DNA from: Candidatus Lernaella stagnicola
GTDB taxonomy: Bacteria > Lernaellota > Lernaellaia > Lernaellales > Lernaellaceae
NCBI GenBank assembly: GCA_030765525.1
Contig: JAVCCK010000005.1
Span: 79,402-143,401, forward strand
Reading direction: 5' to 3'
DNA: 64,000 nucleotides
This document shows, piece by piece, positions 9,079 to 17,110 of the stretch. The stretch's first letter is position 1, and every line of letters starts with the position of its first letter. The notes beneath the pieces are model-generated. The model had not been told where the DNA came from and did not search any database. It was given only the letters and a program-made list of their open reading frames with translations. A program made the position numbers and the translations under genes.

Positions 9079-10314
9079 GTGCCGGTTTACAGTTACGTAG
9101 CACTCAACGCCAAAGGCAAACAGGTCAAGGGCATCATCGATTCGGATACTGCCAAGGCTGCGCGGGCCAAACTGCGCGCCAAGGGCATTTTCCCGACCGA
9201 TATTAACGAGGTCGAAGCGGAAAAGGGTCTGCGCGGCAAGGGTCTGTCGATGGAAATCGACATCAAGGCCCTGCGCGGTAAGGTGTCGCTGCGTGACCTG
9301 GCCATGACCACGCGACAATTGGCCACGTTGGCCGGCGCGGGGATTCCGCTCGTCGAATCGATCGGCGCCCTGGCCAACCAGACCGAGGACGTGGTGCTGA
9401 AAAAGACGCTGAGCCAGGTGCGTGAGAAGGTCAACGAAGGTTCCAGCTTCGCCAACGCCCTCAAAGATTTTCCGAAGATCTTTTCGCCGCTGTTTATCAA
9501 CATGGTCAACGCGGGGGAGAACTCCGGCACGTTGGACCTGGTGCTGGCCCGCCTGGCTGATTTCGTGGAATCGCAAGTCGAGCTACGACAAAAAGTGCGC
9601 TCGGCGATGATTTACCCGATTCTCATGGCGGTGATCGGCACGGGCATCGTGTCCTACCTGGTCGGTTTCGTCATCCCGAAAATCAGCGTCATTTTCGAAG
9701 GGATGGACAAAACCTTGCCGGCGGTCACCGTGGCGCTTTTAGGCGTCAGCCATATTCTGGGCGGCTACTGGTACATCATCGTGGCGCTCATCGCGCTCGG
9801 GGTTTATCTGTTCCGGCGCTGGCGCAATACCAAGGACGGCCGGCTGGCTTCCGATAAATACCTGTTGCGCCTGCCCATTTTCGGCGGATTGACGCTGAAG
9901 ATCGCCGTCAGTCGCTTTGCCCGCACGCTGGCCACGTTACTCAAATCCGGCGTGCCGATCATTATGGCGATGGATATCGTCAAGAGCGTCGTGCAAAACC
10001 GCGTGCTGGAAGACGCCATCGAAGACGCTCGCGAGCATGTAAAAGAGGGGCAGAGTATCGGCCGGCCGCTGCAGCAAAGCGGCGTTTTTCCGCCGGTGGT
10101 GATTCACATGATCAACGTCGGCGAGTCGACCGGCGAGTTGGAAGACATGCTTTTCCGGGTGGCGGACGCCTACGAATCGGAAGTGGACGCGACGATCAAC
10201 GGGCTGACTTCCATTCTCGAACCTGTCATGCTGCTGATTATGGCCGGCTTCGTCGGCTTTACGGTGTTGGCGATCATGCTGCCGATCATGGATATGACGT
10301 CGGTGTTGCAGTAG
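9079..10314 (+). CDS. gspF: Type II secretion inner membrane platform protein GspF
   Basis: The polytopic platform protein that couples the secretion ATPase to the pseudopilus. 411 residues, with the N-terminal YSYVALNAKGKQVKGIIDSD block and two T2SSF repeats (about 70-195 and 275-400), each with the pattern FARTLATLLKSGVPI or TTRQLATLAGAGIPLVES near its start. Transmembrane segments occur near 170-200, 225-245 and 375-400 (ILEPVMLLIMAGFVGFTVLAIMLP). The GTG start has GAAGGGG upstream. It heads gspFGHIJK. The ATPase GspE, secretin GspD and GspC/L/M are not in the window, so the locus is split or rearranged. Confidence 0.94.
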   Translation: MPVYSYVALNAKGKQVKGIIDSDTAKAARAKLRAKGIFPTDINEVEAEKGLRGKGLSMEIDIKALRGKVSLRDLAMTTRQLATLAGAGIPLVESIGALANQTEDVVLKKTLSQVREKVNEGSSFANALKDFPKIFSPLFINMVNAGENSGTLDLVLARLADFVESQVELRQKVRSAMIYPILMAVIGTGIVSYLVGFVIPKISVIFEGMDKTLPAVTVALLGVSHILGGYWYIIVALIALGVYLFRRWRNTKDGRLASDKYLLRLPIFGGLTLKIAVSRFARTLATLLKSGVPIIMAMDIVKSVVQNRVLEDAIEDAREHVKEGQSIGRPLQQSGVFPPVVIHMINVGESTGELEDMLFRVADAYESEVDATINGLTSILEPVMLLIMAGFVGFTVLAIMLPIMDMTSVLQ

Positions 10315-10335
10315 CAAAACAAGGAGACTTTCGAT

Positions 10336-10758
10336 ATGAAACTCGTATCCCGAACCGATGCCCGCCGCGAGCAATGGAGCGCGTTGGCACAGAACAGTCG
10401 CGGCTTCACGCTGCTTGAGGTCATGGTGGTGATCGTGATCATCGGCATCATGGCCAGCCTCGTGGGAATCAACGTGATCAAACGGCTGGAAGAAAGCAGG
10501 ATCGAGGCGACGCAGATTCAATTGGCGACCTTCCGCGATGCGCTGGACATGTTCAAAATCGACAACGGCACGTATCCCGACTCCGGCATAGGCCTGGAAG
10601 CGGTGGCGGCCGGCGGCTATCTGCGCGACAACCGGATGCCTCCCGACCCGTGGAATCACCCGTACCTGTACGTTTCGGAAGACGGCTGGACGTACACCGT
10701 TTGGTCGACCGGTCCTGACGGCCGACCCGGGACGGATGACGACGTCTTTGCGAAATAG
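10336..10758 (+). CDS. gspG: Major pseudopilin GspG
   Basis: 140 residues. The type IV prepilin cleavage motif SRGFTLLEVMVVIVIIGIMA starts near residue 22 and is followed by the hydrophobic helix with the conserved Glu at +5. The C-terminal part has the GspG hallmarks: TYPDSGIGLEAV, a DPWNHPYLY segment, and GPDGRPGTDDD, the calcium-binding loop of major pseudopilins. The start has AAGGAG upstream. The leader peptide (about 22 residues) is longer than the usual 6-8, which is odd but compatible with prepilin peptidase processing; no internal ATG is better placed. Confidence 0.95.
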   Translation: MKLVSRTDARREQWSALAQNSRGFTLLEVMVVIVIIGIMASLVGINVIKRLEESRIEATQIQLATFRDALDMFKIDNGTYPDSGIGLEAVAAGGYLRDNRMPPDPWNHPYLYVSEDGWTYTVWSTGPDGRPGTDDDVFAK

Positions 10759-10766
10759 GGTTGAGT

Positions 10767-11336
10767 ATGCGGAGACGACGCGCCGGCTTTACGCTTCTTG
10801 AGATCATGATTGTCATCGTGATCATGGGAATGATCGCCGGCATCGCCATCCCACAGATGAACAACCTGTTCCAGGTGAACCTAAAAAGCTCATTGCGCAA
10901 GCTATCGGGCGCGGTTCTTTTTTCCTTCAACCAAGCGGTCATCAAGCAGACGCCGATCCGCCTCAATTTCGATTTGCTCACCGGCGAATATTGGTTGAGT
11001 TACTTGGTCGTCAACGGCCAAACCGGCGAGTTCGTCGCCGTACCCAACGATGTTTTCCAAGGCGATCAACTACCTCCCGGCGTGTCTTTCAAAGACATCC
11101 TTACCCCGCACAGCTTCGAGAAAAAAACCACAGGCGAAGAGTACATCATGTTCTACCCGACCGGCTTCGCCGAACGGACCGTGATTCACGTGGGCACCGA
11201 GCGGGGCGAAGTGTACACGATGGTCATCAAACCACTGACCGGTAAAACCATAGTGTACGACCGGGAAGTCGATTTCATGGATCTCGGCCCCCAATACAGC
11301 GGGAACAACCAGGACTCTGGGGGTTTCGGCCAATAG
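10767..11336 (+). CDS. gspH: Minor pseudopilin GspH-like
   Basis: 189 residues from ATG 10767, chosen because it leaves the short leader MRRRRAG before FTLLEIMIVIVIMGMIAGI and has AGGG six bases upstream; the TTG at 10761 is the alternative. The body is beta-rich with no distinctive motif beyond the pseudopilin N-terminus. The GspH assignment rests on position between GspG and GspI and on length. It overlaps nothing and is five bases from gspI. Confidence 0.8.
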   Translation: MRRRRAGFTLLEIMIVIVIMGMIAGIAIPQMNNLFQVNLKSSLRKLSGAVLFSFNQAVIKQTPIRLNFDLLTGEYWLSYLVVNGQTGEFVAVPNDVFQGDQLPPGVSFKDILTPHSFEKKTTGEEYIMFYPTGFAERTVIHVGTERGEVYTMVIKPLTGKTIVYDREVDFMDLGPQYSGNNQDSGGFGQ

Positions 11337-11340
11337 GCTC

Positions 11341-11835
11341 ATGAAACAACCACGCCGCCGAACGGGTTTTACCCTTCTGGAAGTCATGGTCGCCATCGCC
11401 ATTTTGGCCACGGTGTTGGTTGTGCTGTTGGAAAACCACGGTTCCTCGATGCGCCTTTCACAACGCAGTCGGCAAGTATCGGTCGCCATCAACCTCGCCA
11501 AGGATGTCATGACCGAAATCGAGATTCAGAGTTGGCCCGAACTCGGTGCGGAGACGGGGAATTTCGAGGAAATGTACCCCGGCCTTTACCCCGACTACTG
11601 GTGGGAATCGGTGGTCGAGGAAAACGCGTGGTGGACCTACGTACGCGAGGTGACCGTCCGCGTGCTCTGGCGAAACGGCCTGCAAACGCACAACGTTGAG
11701 ATTATCCAGTTTGTCGCCGCGATGGACGTCGAGCAGCAGAACCTCGCCGAGGAAGAATCCTCCGGCGGCGACGACGACACCTCCGGAGACGCCTCCTCCA
11801 CGGGCGGGGCGACCGCCACCGGAGGAGAAGAATGA
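11341..11835 (+). CDS. gspI: Minor pseudopilin GspI-like with Gly/Thr/Ser-rich tail
   Basis: 164 residues. The basic leader MKQPRRRTG precedes FTLLEVMVAIAILATVLVVL, and the helix continues with the GspI-like pattern AINLAKDVMTEIE. A 30-residue low-complexity tail (about 135-164: acidic, then Ser/Gly/Thr/Ala repeats such as STGGATATGGEE) is not part of known GspI folds; the neighbouring gspJ product has a very similar tail. The end overlaps the gspJ start by four bases (ATGA), implying translational coupling. Confidence 0.82.
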   Translation: MKQPRRRTGFTLLEVMVAIAILATVLVVLLENHGSSMRLSQRSRQVSVAINLAKDVMTEIEIQSWPELGAETGNFEEMYPGLYPDYWWESVVEENAWWTYVREVTVRVLWRNGLQTHNVEIIQFVAAMDVEQQNLAEEESSGGDDDTSGDASSTGGATATGGEE

Positions 11836-12644
11836 TGGCCGCGCGGCGCGCCGGCTTCACGTTGCTCGAGGTGCTGATCGCCATCGCGATTTTGGGGATG
11901 ATTGTCGGCCTGATTTACGGTTCCTTCGCGGCGACGGTGGACTCGAAAGAAAAAATCGAGACGGGTAACGAAATCTACCACGAGGCGCGCTGGGCGATGA
12001 GCAAGCTCGAGGACGACCTGGGCGCCGCGTTCGTCAGCAAAAACCGCAACTCGAAGTCGGTTTTTCTCGGCTTAACCAGTGACGGCCCGGGTGGCATGCC
12101 GATGGACGAGCTGCATTTTGCCAGCTTCAACCACGTGAAATTTAATCCGCAGGCGCGAGAATCCGACCAGGCGGAAGTCAGTTACTTCGTCGCCGAGAAC
12201 CCCGAAACCGGCACGCTGACGCTGTATCGGCGCGAAGACGCCACGCCCGACGAAGACAACACGGCGGGCGGCGAGTTCTACGAATTGTGCGAGCACGTGC
12301 TGGCCTTCGACCTGGCGTACTATGACGGCTTCGAATGGATCGAGGAATGGGATTCGCGTCGTTTCGACGATTCCGCCGAGGGCGACGAGCAGCAAATCGA
12401 CAACCAATCCGACGAGATGGTCAATACGCTGCCCATGGCCGTCGAGGTTCGCTTGTTGGTCGACGGCCCGCTCGATCCAAACGGAAATCCGACGCAGGTT
12501 CCCTTCCACACGAAAATCCGCCTAGTGCTCTCGACTCTCGACCTTTCGTTGATCGACGCGGGCGAAGATGAGGAAGGCGGCAGCGGCGCCAAGGAAACCG
12601 GCGGTACCAGCGCGACCGGCGGCACCAGCGACACGGGAGGTTGA
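11832..12644 (+). CDS. gspJ: Minor pseudopilin GspJ-like with Gly/Thr-rich tail
   Basis: 270 residues. The leader MMAARRAG is followed by FTLLEVLIAIAILGMIVGLI, then the GspJ-type HEARWAMSKLEDDLGAAF segment (residues about 50-70) in which pseudopilin J proteins carry a buried charged helix. The beta-sheet domain runs to about 240. The last 30 residues are Glu/Gly then Gly/Thr/Ser repeats (GGTSATGGTSDTGG), echoing the GspI tail. GspJ normally forms the tip complex with GspI and GspK, all encoded here in order. Confidence 0.85.
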   Translation: MMAARRAGFTLLEVLIAIAILGMIVGLIYGSFAATVDSKEKIETGNEIYHEARWAMSKLEDDLGAAFVSKNRNSKSVFLGLTSDGPGGMPMDELHFASFNHVKFNPQARESDQAEVSYFVAENPETGTLTLYRREDATPDEDNTAGGEFYELCEHVLAFDLAYYDGFEWIEEWDSRRFDDSAEGDEQQIDNQSDEMVNTLPMAVEVRLLVDGPLDPNGNPTQVPFHTKIRLVLSTLDLSLIDAGEDEEGGSGAKETGGTSATGGTSDTGG

Positions 12645-12648
12645 GGGC

Positions 12649-13803
12649 GTGCGAAAACTGATCGCCGGCATGCGGGATAATCGGGGCATCGCGTTGATTA
12701 TCGTGTTGATGGTCATCTCGGTACTGACCATCCTCGTGCTCGATCTGCACCAATCGGTGCGTATCAATTTTTACATCGCCAGCAATTTGATCGAAGGGAT
12801 TAAGGCCTCCTACCTGGCGCGCAGCGGCATTCAGGTCGCCGCCGGCGCGCTGCTTAAGGACGTGCAGGAAAACAACGTCGATAGTTGGCACGAAGACTGG
12901 TACGACTTCCTGGCCAAGGCGGGCATGCCCGGCATTCCCATTGCCGAAGGCGAGATGGTCTTGATGGAGATCCACGACGAATCCGGCCGCTTCAACCTTA
13001 ATGGCCTGGTGAACAAACGGGGATCGGTGAATCAGCGAAATCTCGACGTGTTCAAGCAATTGCTGATCGCCGAGGAAATCGAGATCGAGGTCGCCAACGC
13101 CGTGGTTGATTGGATCGACGAGAATAACGAGGCCCTCGGCGGCGGCGGAGTGGAGGACCAGGCGTACGGTTACGGCTCGAACGTCGATGACATGATGTCC
13201 AAGAACTCCCGTTTTGAATCGCTGCAGGAAGTGCGGCTGGTGCACGGCGTCACCGATGAAGTGTGGAGCAAGCTGGAACCGCTGGTTACGATTTACGGCG
13301 ATGCCGCGCTGAACCTCAACACAACGAATACCAAGGTGATCAAGGCCGTCATGAAGGCCATCGATGAGAACGCCGACACCACCGTGGCCGATAAGATCGA
13401 GGAATGGCGCCGGCAATCCGGCGGTGAGGAAGGCGAAGGCGGCGAGGACGAAAGCGGTTTCGGTTTCCAGAGCGGCGAAGGCAACGTGTTCAAAGGCAAG
13501 AACATGGCCACGCGCCTGATGGAACTGGGCATGCCGCGCGCCACGGCCCGGAAATTCGTGCGTTACTTCGGTTCGTCCAGCCACTTTTTCCGGGTTACGG
13601 TCACCGCGCTGGTACACGGCGTGCAGAAGAACGCCGTGGGCATTATCTTCCGGCACAAGAAGAAAGTCCGCATCATTTACTACCGCGTCGCGCCGGGGGT
13701 TTCATCGGAGCACATGCGGAAATACAATGAACAAGCTCAATCCGGCAACACGCCCCAACCAGACGCGGGCGGTGGTATGATGAATGCATTGGGGTTTCAG
13801 TAA
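12649..13803 (+). CDS. gspK: Minor pseudopilin GspK
   Basis: 384 residues from GTG 12649, which has GGGAGG eight bases upstream and leaves a normal leader; a longer upstream frame would run back into gspJ and is unlikely. RGIALIIVLMVISVLTIL is the atypical GspK N-terminal helix (no conserved Glu at +5). Conserved GspK segments follow: YLARSGIQVAAGAL, ESGRFNLNGLV, AVVDWIDENNEALGGGG and SLQEVRLVHGVTDEVW. An acidic Gly-rich insertion (about residues 257-285) interrupts the later part. GspK caps the pseudopilus tip with GspI and GspJ. Confidence 0.92.
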   Translation: MRKLIAGMRDNRGIALIIVLMVISVLTILVLDLHQSVRINFYIASNLIEGIKASYLARSGIQVAAGALLKDVQENNVDSWHEDWYDFLAKAGMPGIPIAEGEMVLMEIHDESGRFNLNGLVNKRGSVNQRNLDVFKQLLIAEEIEIEVANAVVDWIDENNEALGGGGVEDQAYGYGSNVDDMMSKNSRFESLQEVRLVHGVTDEVWSKLEPLVTIYGDAALNLNTTNTKVIKAVMKAIDENADTTVADKIEEWRRQSGGEEGEGGEDESGFGFQSGEGNVFKGKNMATRLMELGMPRATARKFVRYFGSSSHFFRVTVTALVHGVQKNAVGIIFRHKKKVRIIYYRVAPGVSSEHMRKYNEQAQSGNTPQPDAGGGMMNALGFQ

Positions 13804-13885
13804 GCGGCACGTCGTAGGGCAAAGGGGGTAAAAGAAGAACTCGCAGCCGCCGGGCGCATTGAAGGCGTCCCGGAAGAGGATCACG

Positions 13886-16207
13886 ATGCGCCGACTGCCT
13901 TTTGCCCTGCTGATCGTCCTGCTCGTCACGCTGGCCGCATGCGCCCCGCGCCACCAAGATTACGACCCCCTCGCCGACTTGTTCAACGAAGGACGCCCGG
14001 ACGCCGCGCCGCAGGACTTCGACGCGCTACGCGCCGCCATCCATCAACTCGCCAACGAGGCGGTGCAATTCAGTAAGGAAGATCAAGAAGAAGAAGCCCA
14101 GGATAAAATCGACCGGGCGAAGGTTCTTATCCTCACTTTTGAGGGCTCCGAGGAGCAGCGCGAGCAACTGGCGGCGGAATACGATTTGCTGCTGGCCTTG
14201 CTCGACGAAATGATCGACCCCGACAGCCGCGCAGGCACCGATGTCTTCCAACTCGTCTTGCCGCCGGAGCCAACCGCCGAGGAAATGGCGCAAGTGGAGG
14301 CGGCGCGCTCGATTCCCAACATGCAGCGCTATCTTCGTTCGTTGCCCAAAAGCGCCCGGCGCCGGGTCGCTCAGCAACTGGCTTATTTCACGCGCACCAA
14401 AAGCGGTCGGCAGTGGTTCCAACGCTCGCTGAACCGCAGCGCCGCATATCGCGCGCATATCAGCGAAGTGCTGGCCCGCTACGAACTGCCCGCCGAACTG
14501 ATGGGCGTCGCGCTGATCGAGTCGGGTTTTTCCGAACGCGCCATCAGTCACGCGGGCGCGGCAGGCATGTGGCAGTTCATGCCCGCCACGGCGCGCTATT
14601 ACGGCATGACCCTCGACGGCTGGATCGACCAACGCTACGACTGGACCACCGCCACCGACGCCGCCGCCCGTTACCTACGCGACTCCATGAAAACCTTCAA
14701 CGGCGACATCGAGCTGTCCGTGGCCAGCTACAACACCGGCGCGGGCAACGTAAACAAAGCGATTCGGCGGGCGCGGTCGCAGGACTATTGGAAACTGCGC
14801 CTGCACAGCGAGACCATGGCCTACGTGCCCAAATGGATCGCGGCGATGATCGTCTACTACAACCCCAAGAAGTATGGCTTTCACGTACCGCCCGACGCCC
14901 CGCAGCAGGTCGACACAATCCGCATTCGCGGCGCCATCGAGTTGGGTTCGATCGCCGGCGCGATCGGCGAGCATCCCAAGCAGATTTTTGCACTCAATCG
15001 CGCGTTGATTCGCAAAGCCACGCCGCCGGACCGTCCGTGGGATGTGCGTCTGCCGAAAGGTTCGCGAGAGCAATTGCTGGCCAACCTCGACTCGTTGATG
15101 CAGAAGGAATCTGTCGTGTGGGTCGCCCACCGGCTGCGCGCGAACGAGTCACTCGGTACGCTAAGCAAGATGTACGGCGTGTCGGTCGAACGCTTGATGA
15201 ACGTCAACACCTGGCTCAATGAAAGCCTGCCGAAAGCCGGCGAAGTCATCATGGTGCCGGTGCAGACCGACGACGAAAAAGTGCTGGCCAAGGTCGCCGA
15301 ACGGGAACGAGCGGCCACGGCGGCCGCCAAGCGGGCCGCGCCACCCGCGAAACAGGGCACGGTCAAGACCTACAAACCCAAAGCGCGCTCGCTTGCCTAC
15401 AAGGTGCGCCGCCGCGACACGCTTTGGTCGATTTCGCAACGCTACGGCGTGTCCGTCAAAGACCTGCGCGCCTGGAACAAGGGAAAAATCGGGCCGCGGG
15501 ACCGCATCACCATCGGTCAGACGTTGACGGTGCGCGTACCTCCCAACGCACCGCAAAGCCCGCCCCGCCGGTATACCGTGCGGCGCGGCGACACCCTCGG
15601 TGAAATCGCCAGGCGACACAAAGTGACCACGAAGCAACTCGCGACCCTCAACGACTTGAGCACGCGCTCGACAATCTACCCCGGCACCGTACTGCAAATC
15701 CCCGGCAGCGGCAGCGCGCAGCCGTCGACTTACAAAGTGCGAAGCGGCGACACACTTAGCGGCATCGCGGGCAAATTCGGGCTCGGCACCGGCTTGCTGG
15801 CGAAACACAACGGCATGAAAAGCAACGCGACCCTGTACGCGGGGAAAGTGTTGAAAATCCCCGGCGGCGGGAGCCCGGCGGCGGCGCCGCGTATCCACGT
15901 GGTGAAAAAGGGTGACACCTTTTCCAGCATCGCGAGCCGCCAGGGCGTGAACTACCGCTCGTTGGCTGCGTACAACGGCATGAAAACGTCCTCGACGCTG
16001 CATCCGGGTATGAAGTTGAAGATTCCGCCGAAGTCGTGGAAGCCGACCGCCAAGAAAAAGAGTGTTCGCTATAAGGTACGGCCCGGCGATAGCCTGACGA
16101 AAGTCGCCCGCCGCTTCGGGTGCTCGGTGGCCGACTTGGAACGCTGGAACAACATCAAGCGCACGTCGTCGCTGCGCGTCGGCCACGTGCTGGTGATCTA
16201 CAAATGA
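13886..16207 (+). CDS. LysM-rich membrane-bound lytic murein transglycosylase (MltD-like)
   Basis: A 773-residue lipoprotein that would cleave peptidoglycan glycan strands. ATG 13886 follows AGAGGA and gives the signal peptide LLIVLLVTLAACAP with Cys 19 as lipidation site. The SLT domain (about 195-330) has the catalytic Glu 212 in GVALIESGF, then HAGAAGMWQFMPATARYYG and ASYNTGAGNV. Six LysM modules follow, starting near residues 408, 500, 562, 614, 671 and 727 (examples YKVRRRDTLWSISQRYGV and YKVRPGDSLTKVARRFG); most MltD proteins have two to four. The first LysM is degenerate. It lies downstream of the gsp genes, where a wall-remodelling enzyme could serve secretion-apparatus assembly; that link is inferred from position. 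Confidence 0.92.
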   Translation: MRRLPFALLIVLLVTLAACAPRHQDYDPLADLFNEGRPDAAPQDFDALRAAIHQLANEAVQFSKEDQEEEAQDKIDRAKVLILTFEGSEEQREQLAAEYDLLLALLDEMIDPDSRAGTDVFQLVLPPEPTAEEMAQVEAARSIPNMQRYLRSLPKSARRRVAQQLAYFTRTKSGRQWFQRSLNRSAAYRAHISEVLARYELPAELMGVALIESGFSERAISHAGAAGMWQFMPATARYYGMTLDGWIDQRYDWTTATDAAARYLRDSMKTFNGDIELSVASYNTGAGNVNKAIRRARSQDYWKLRLHSETMAYVPKWIAAMIVYYNPKKYGFHVPPDAPQQVDTIRIRGAIELGSIAGAIGEHPKQIFALNRALIRKATPPDRPWDVRLPKGSREQLLANLDSLMQKESVVWVAHRLRANESLGTLSKMYGVSVERLMNVNTWLNESLPKAGEVIMVPVQTDDEKVLAKVAERERAATAAAKRAAPPAKQGTVKTYKPKARSLAYKVRRRDTLWSISQRYGVSVKDLRAWNKGKIGPRDRITIGQTLTVRVPPNAPQSPPRRYTVRRGDTLGEIARRHKVTTKQLATLNDLSTRSTIYPGTVLQIPGSGSAQPSTYKVRSGDTLSGIAGKFGLGTGLLAKHNGMKSNATLYAGKVLKIPGGGSPAAAPRIHVVKKGDTFSSIASRQGVNYRSLAAYNGMKTSSTLHPGMKLKIPPKSWKPTAKKKSVRYKVRPGDSLTKVARRFGCSVADLERWNNIKRTSSLRVGHVLVIYK

Positions 16208-16217
16208 AGCGCGGCGA

Positions 16218-16246
16218 TTGACAAAGGCGCCCGGTTCCCGCATATC
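16218..16246 (+). promoter_or_regulatory. Possible promoter giving a near-leaderless methyltransferase mRNA
   Basis: TTGACA at 16218-16223, 17-base spacer, then CATATC at 16241-16246 (3/6). Transcription would begin about 16253, only a few bases before ATG 16256, and no Shine-Dalgarno sequence is visible there. Confidence 0.4.
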
Positions 16247-16255
16247 GAAAAGCTC

Positions 16256-17098
16256 ATGAAAGACCGAATTTACTTTGGCGACAATCTGCCGCTGCTGAAA
16301 AAGATGCCGAGCGGGTCGGTGAACCTGATCTATATCGATCCGCCTTTCAACACCGGCAAGCAACGAAGTCGTGAAGTGCTCGCCACCGTGCGCGACGAAA
16401 ACGGAGACCGCACAGGGTTCGGCGGCCGGCGTTACGCCACGCGTAAGCTGGGTGAAACGAACTTCGGCGACGAGTTCCAAAATTTCGGGACTTTCATCGC
16501 GCCCCGCTTGGAAGAAGCCTACCGCGTGCTGGCCGACAACGGCACGCTGTATTTCCATATCGACTACCGCGAAGTGCACTACTGCAAGGTGCAACTCGAC
16601 GAGATCTTCGGCCGTCGCTGCTTCCTCAACGAGATCATCTGGGCCTACGACTACGGCGGGCGACCCAAAAGACGCTGGCCTCCCAAGCACGACAACATCC
16701 TGGTCTACGTCAAGGATGCGCGGAACTACACGTTCAACACCGAGGACATCGACCGCATTCCCTACATGGCGCCCGGTCTGGTCGGCGAGGAGAAAGCGAA
16801 AAAAGGCAAGCTGCCCACCGATACCTGGTGGCACACGATTGTCGGCACCAACAGCCGCGAAAAAACCGGCTACCCGACCCAAAAACCACAGGGCGTGCTT
16901 CGCCGCATCGTGGCGGCCAGTTCGAATCCGGGCGATCTGGTGATGGATTTCTTCGCCGGCTCGGGGACGACCGGCGCTGTGGCGCAGGAACTTCACCGCC
17001 ACTTTCTGCTTATCGACAACAATCCGCAGGCCATCGAGACCATGCGCCGCCGCTTCGCGGACTTCAGCGACATCGAATGGATCGACGCCGAATCCTAG
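16256..17098 (+). CDS. Solitary DNA methyltransferase (N6-adenine/N4-cytosine, DPPF type)
   Basis: 280 residues. Catalytic motif IV is LIYIDPPFNTGKQ near residue 29, and the AdoMet-binding motif I is VMDFFAGSGTTGAVA near residue 230, so catalytic precedes cofactor motif: the beta-class order. In between are YRVLADNGTLYFHIDYREVHY (motif V-like) and AYDYGGRPKRRWPPKHDNIL, usual for type III/beta methylases, and YPTQKPQGVLRRIV just before motif I. The recognition sequence cannot be predicted. No restriction endonuclease gene is adjacent, so it is either an orphan regulatory methylase or the remnant of a system. The start ATG has no RBS, consistent with the near-leaderless promoter upstream. It is convergent with the HtrA gene. 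Confidence 0.9.
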   Translation: MKDRIYFGDNLPLLKKMPSGSVNLIYIDPPFNTGKQRSREVLATVRDENGDRTGFGGRRYATRKLGETNFGDEFQNFGTFIAPRLEEAYRVLADNGTLYFHIDYREVHYCKVQLDEIFGRRCFLNEIIWAYDYGGRPKRRWPPKHDNILVYVKDARNYTFNTEDIDRIPYMAPGLVGEEKAKKGKLPTDTWWHTIVGTNSREKTGYPTQKPQGVLRRIVAASSNPGDLVMDFFAGSGTTGAVAQELHRHFLLIDNNPQAIETMRRRFADFSDIEWIDAES

Positions 17099-17110
17099 CG
17101 CGACTCCCGC

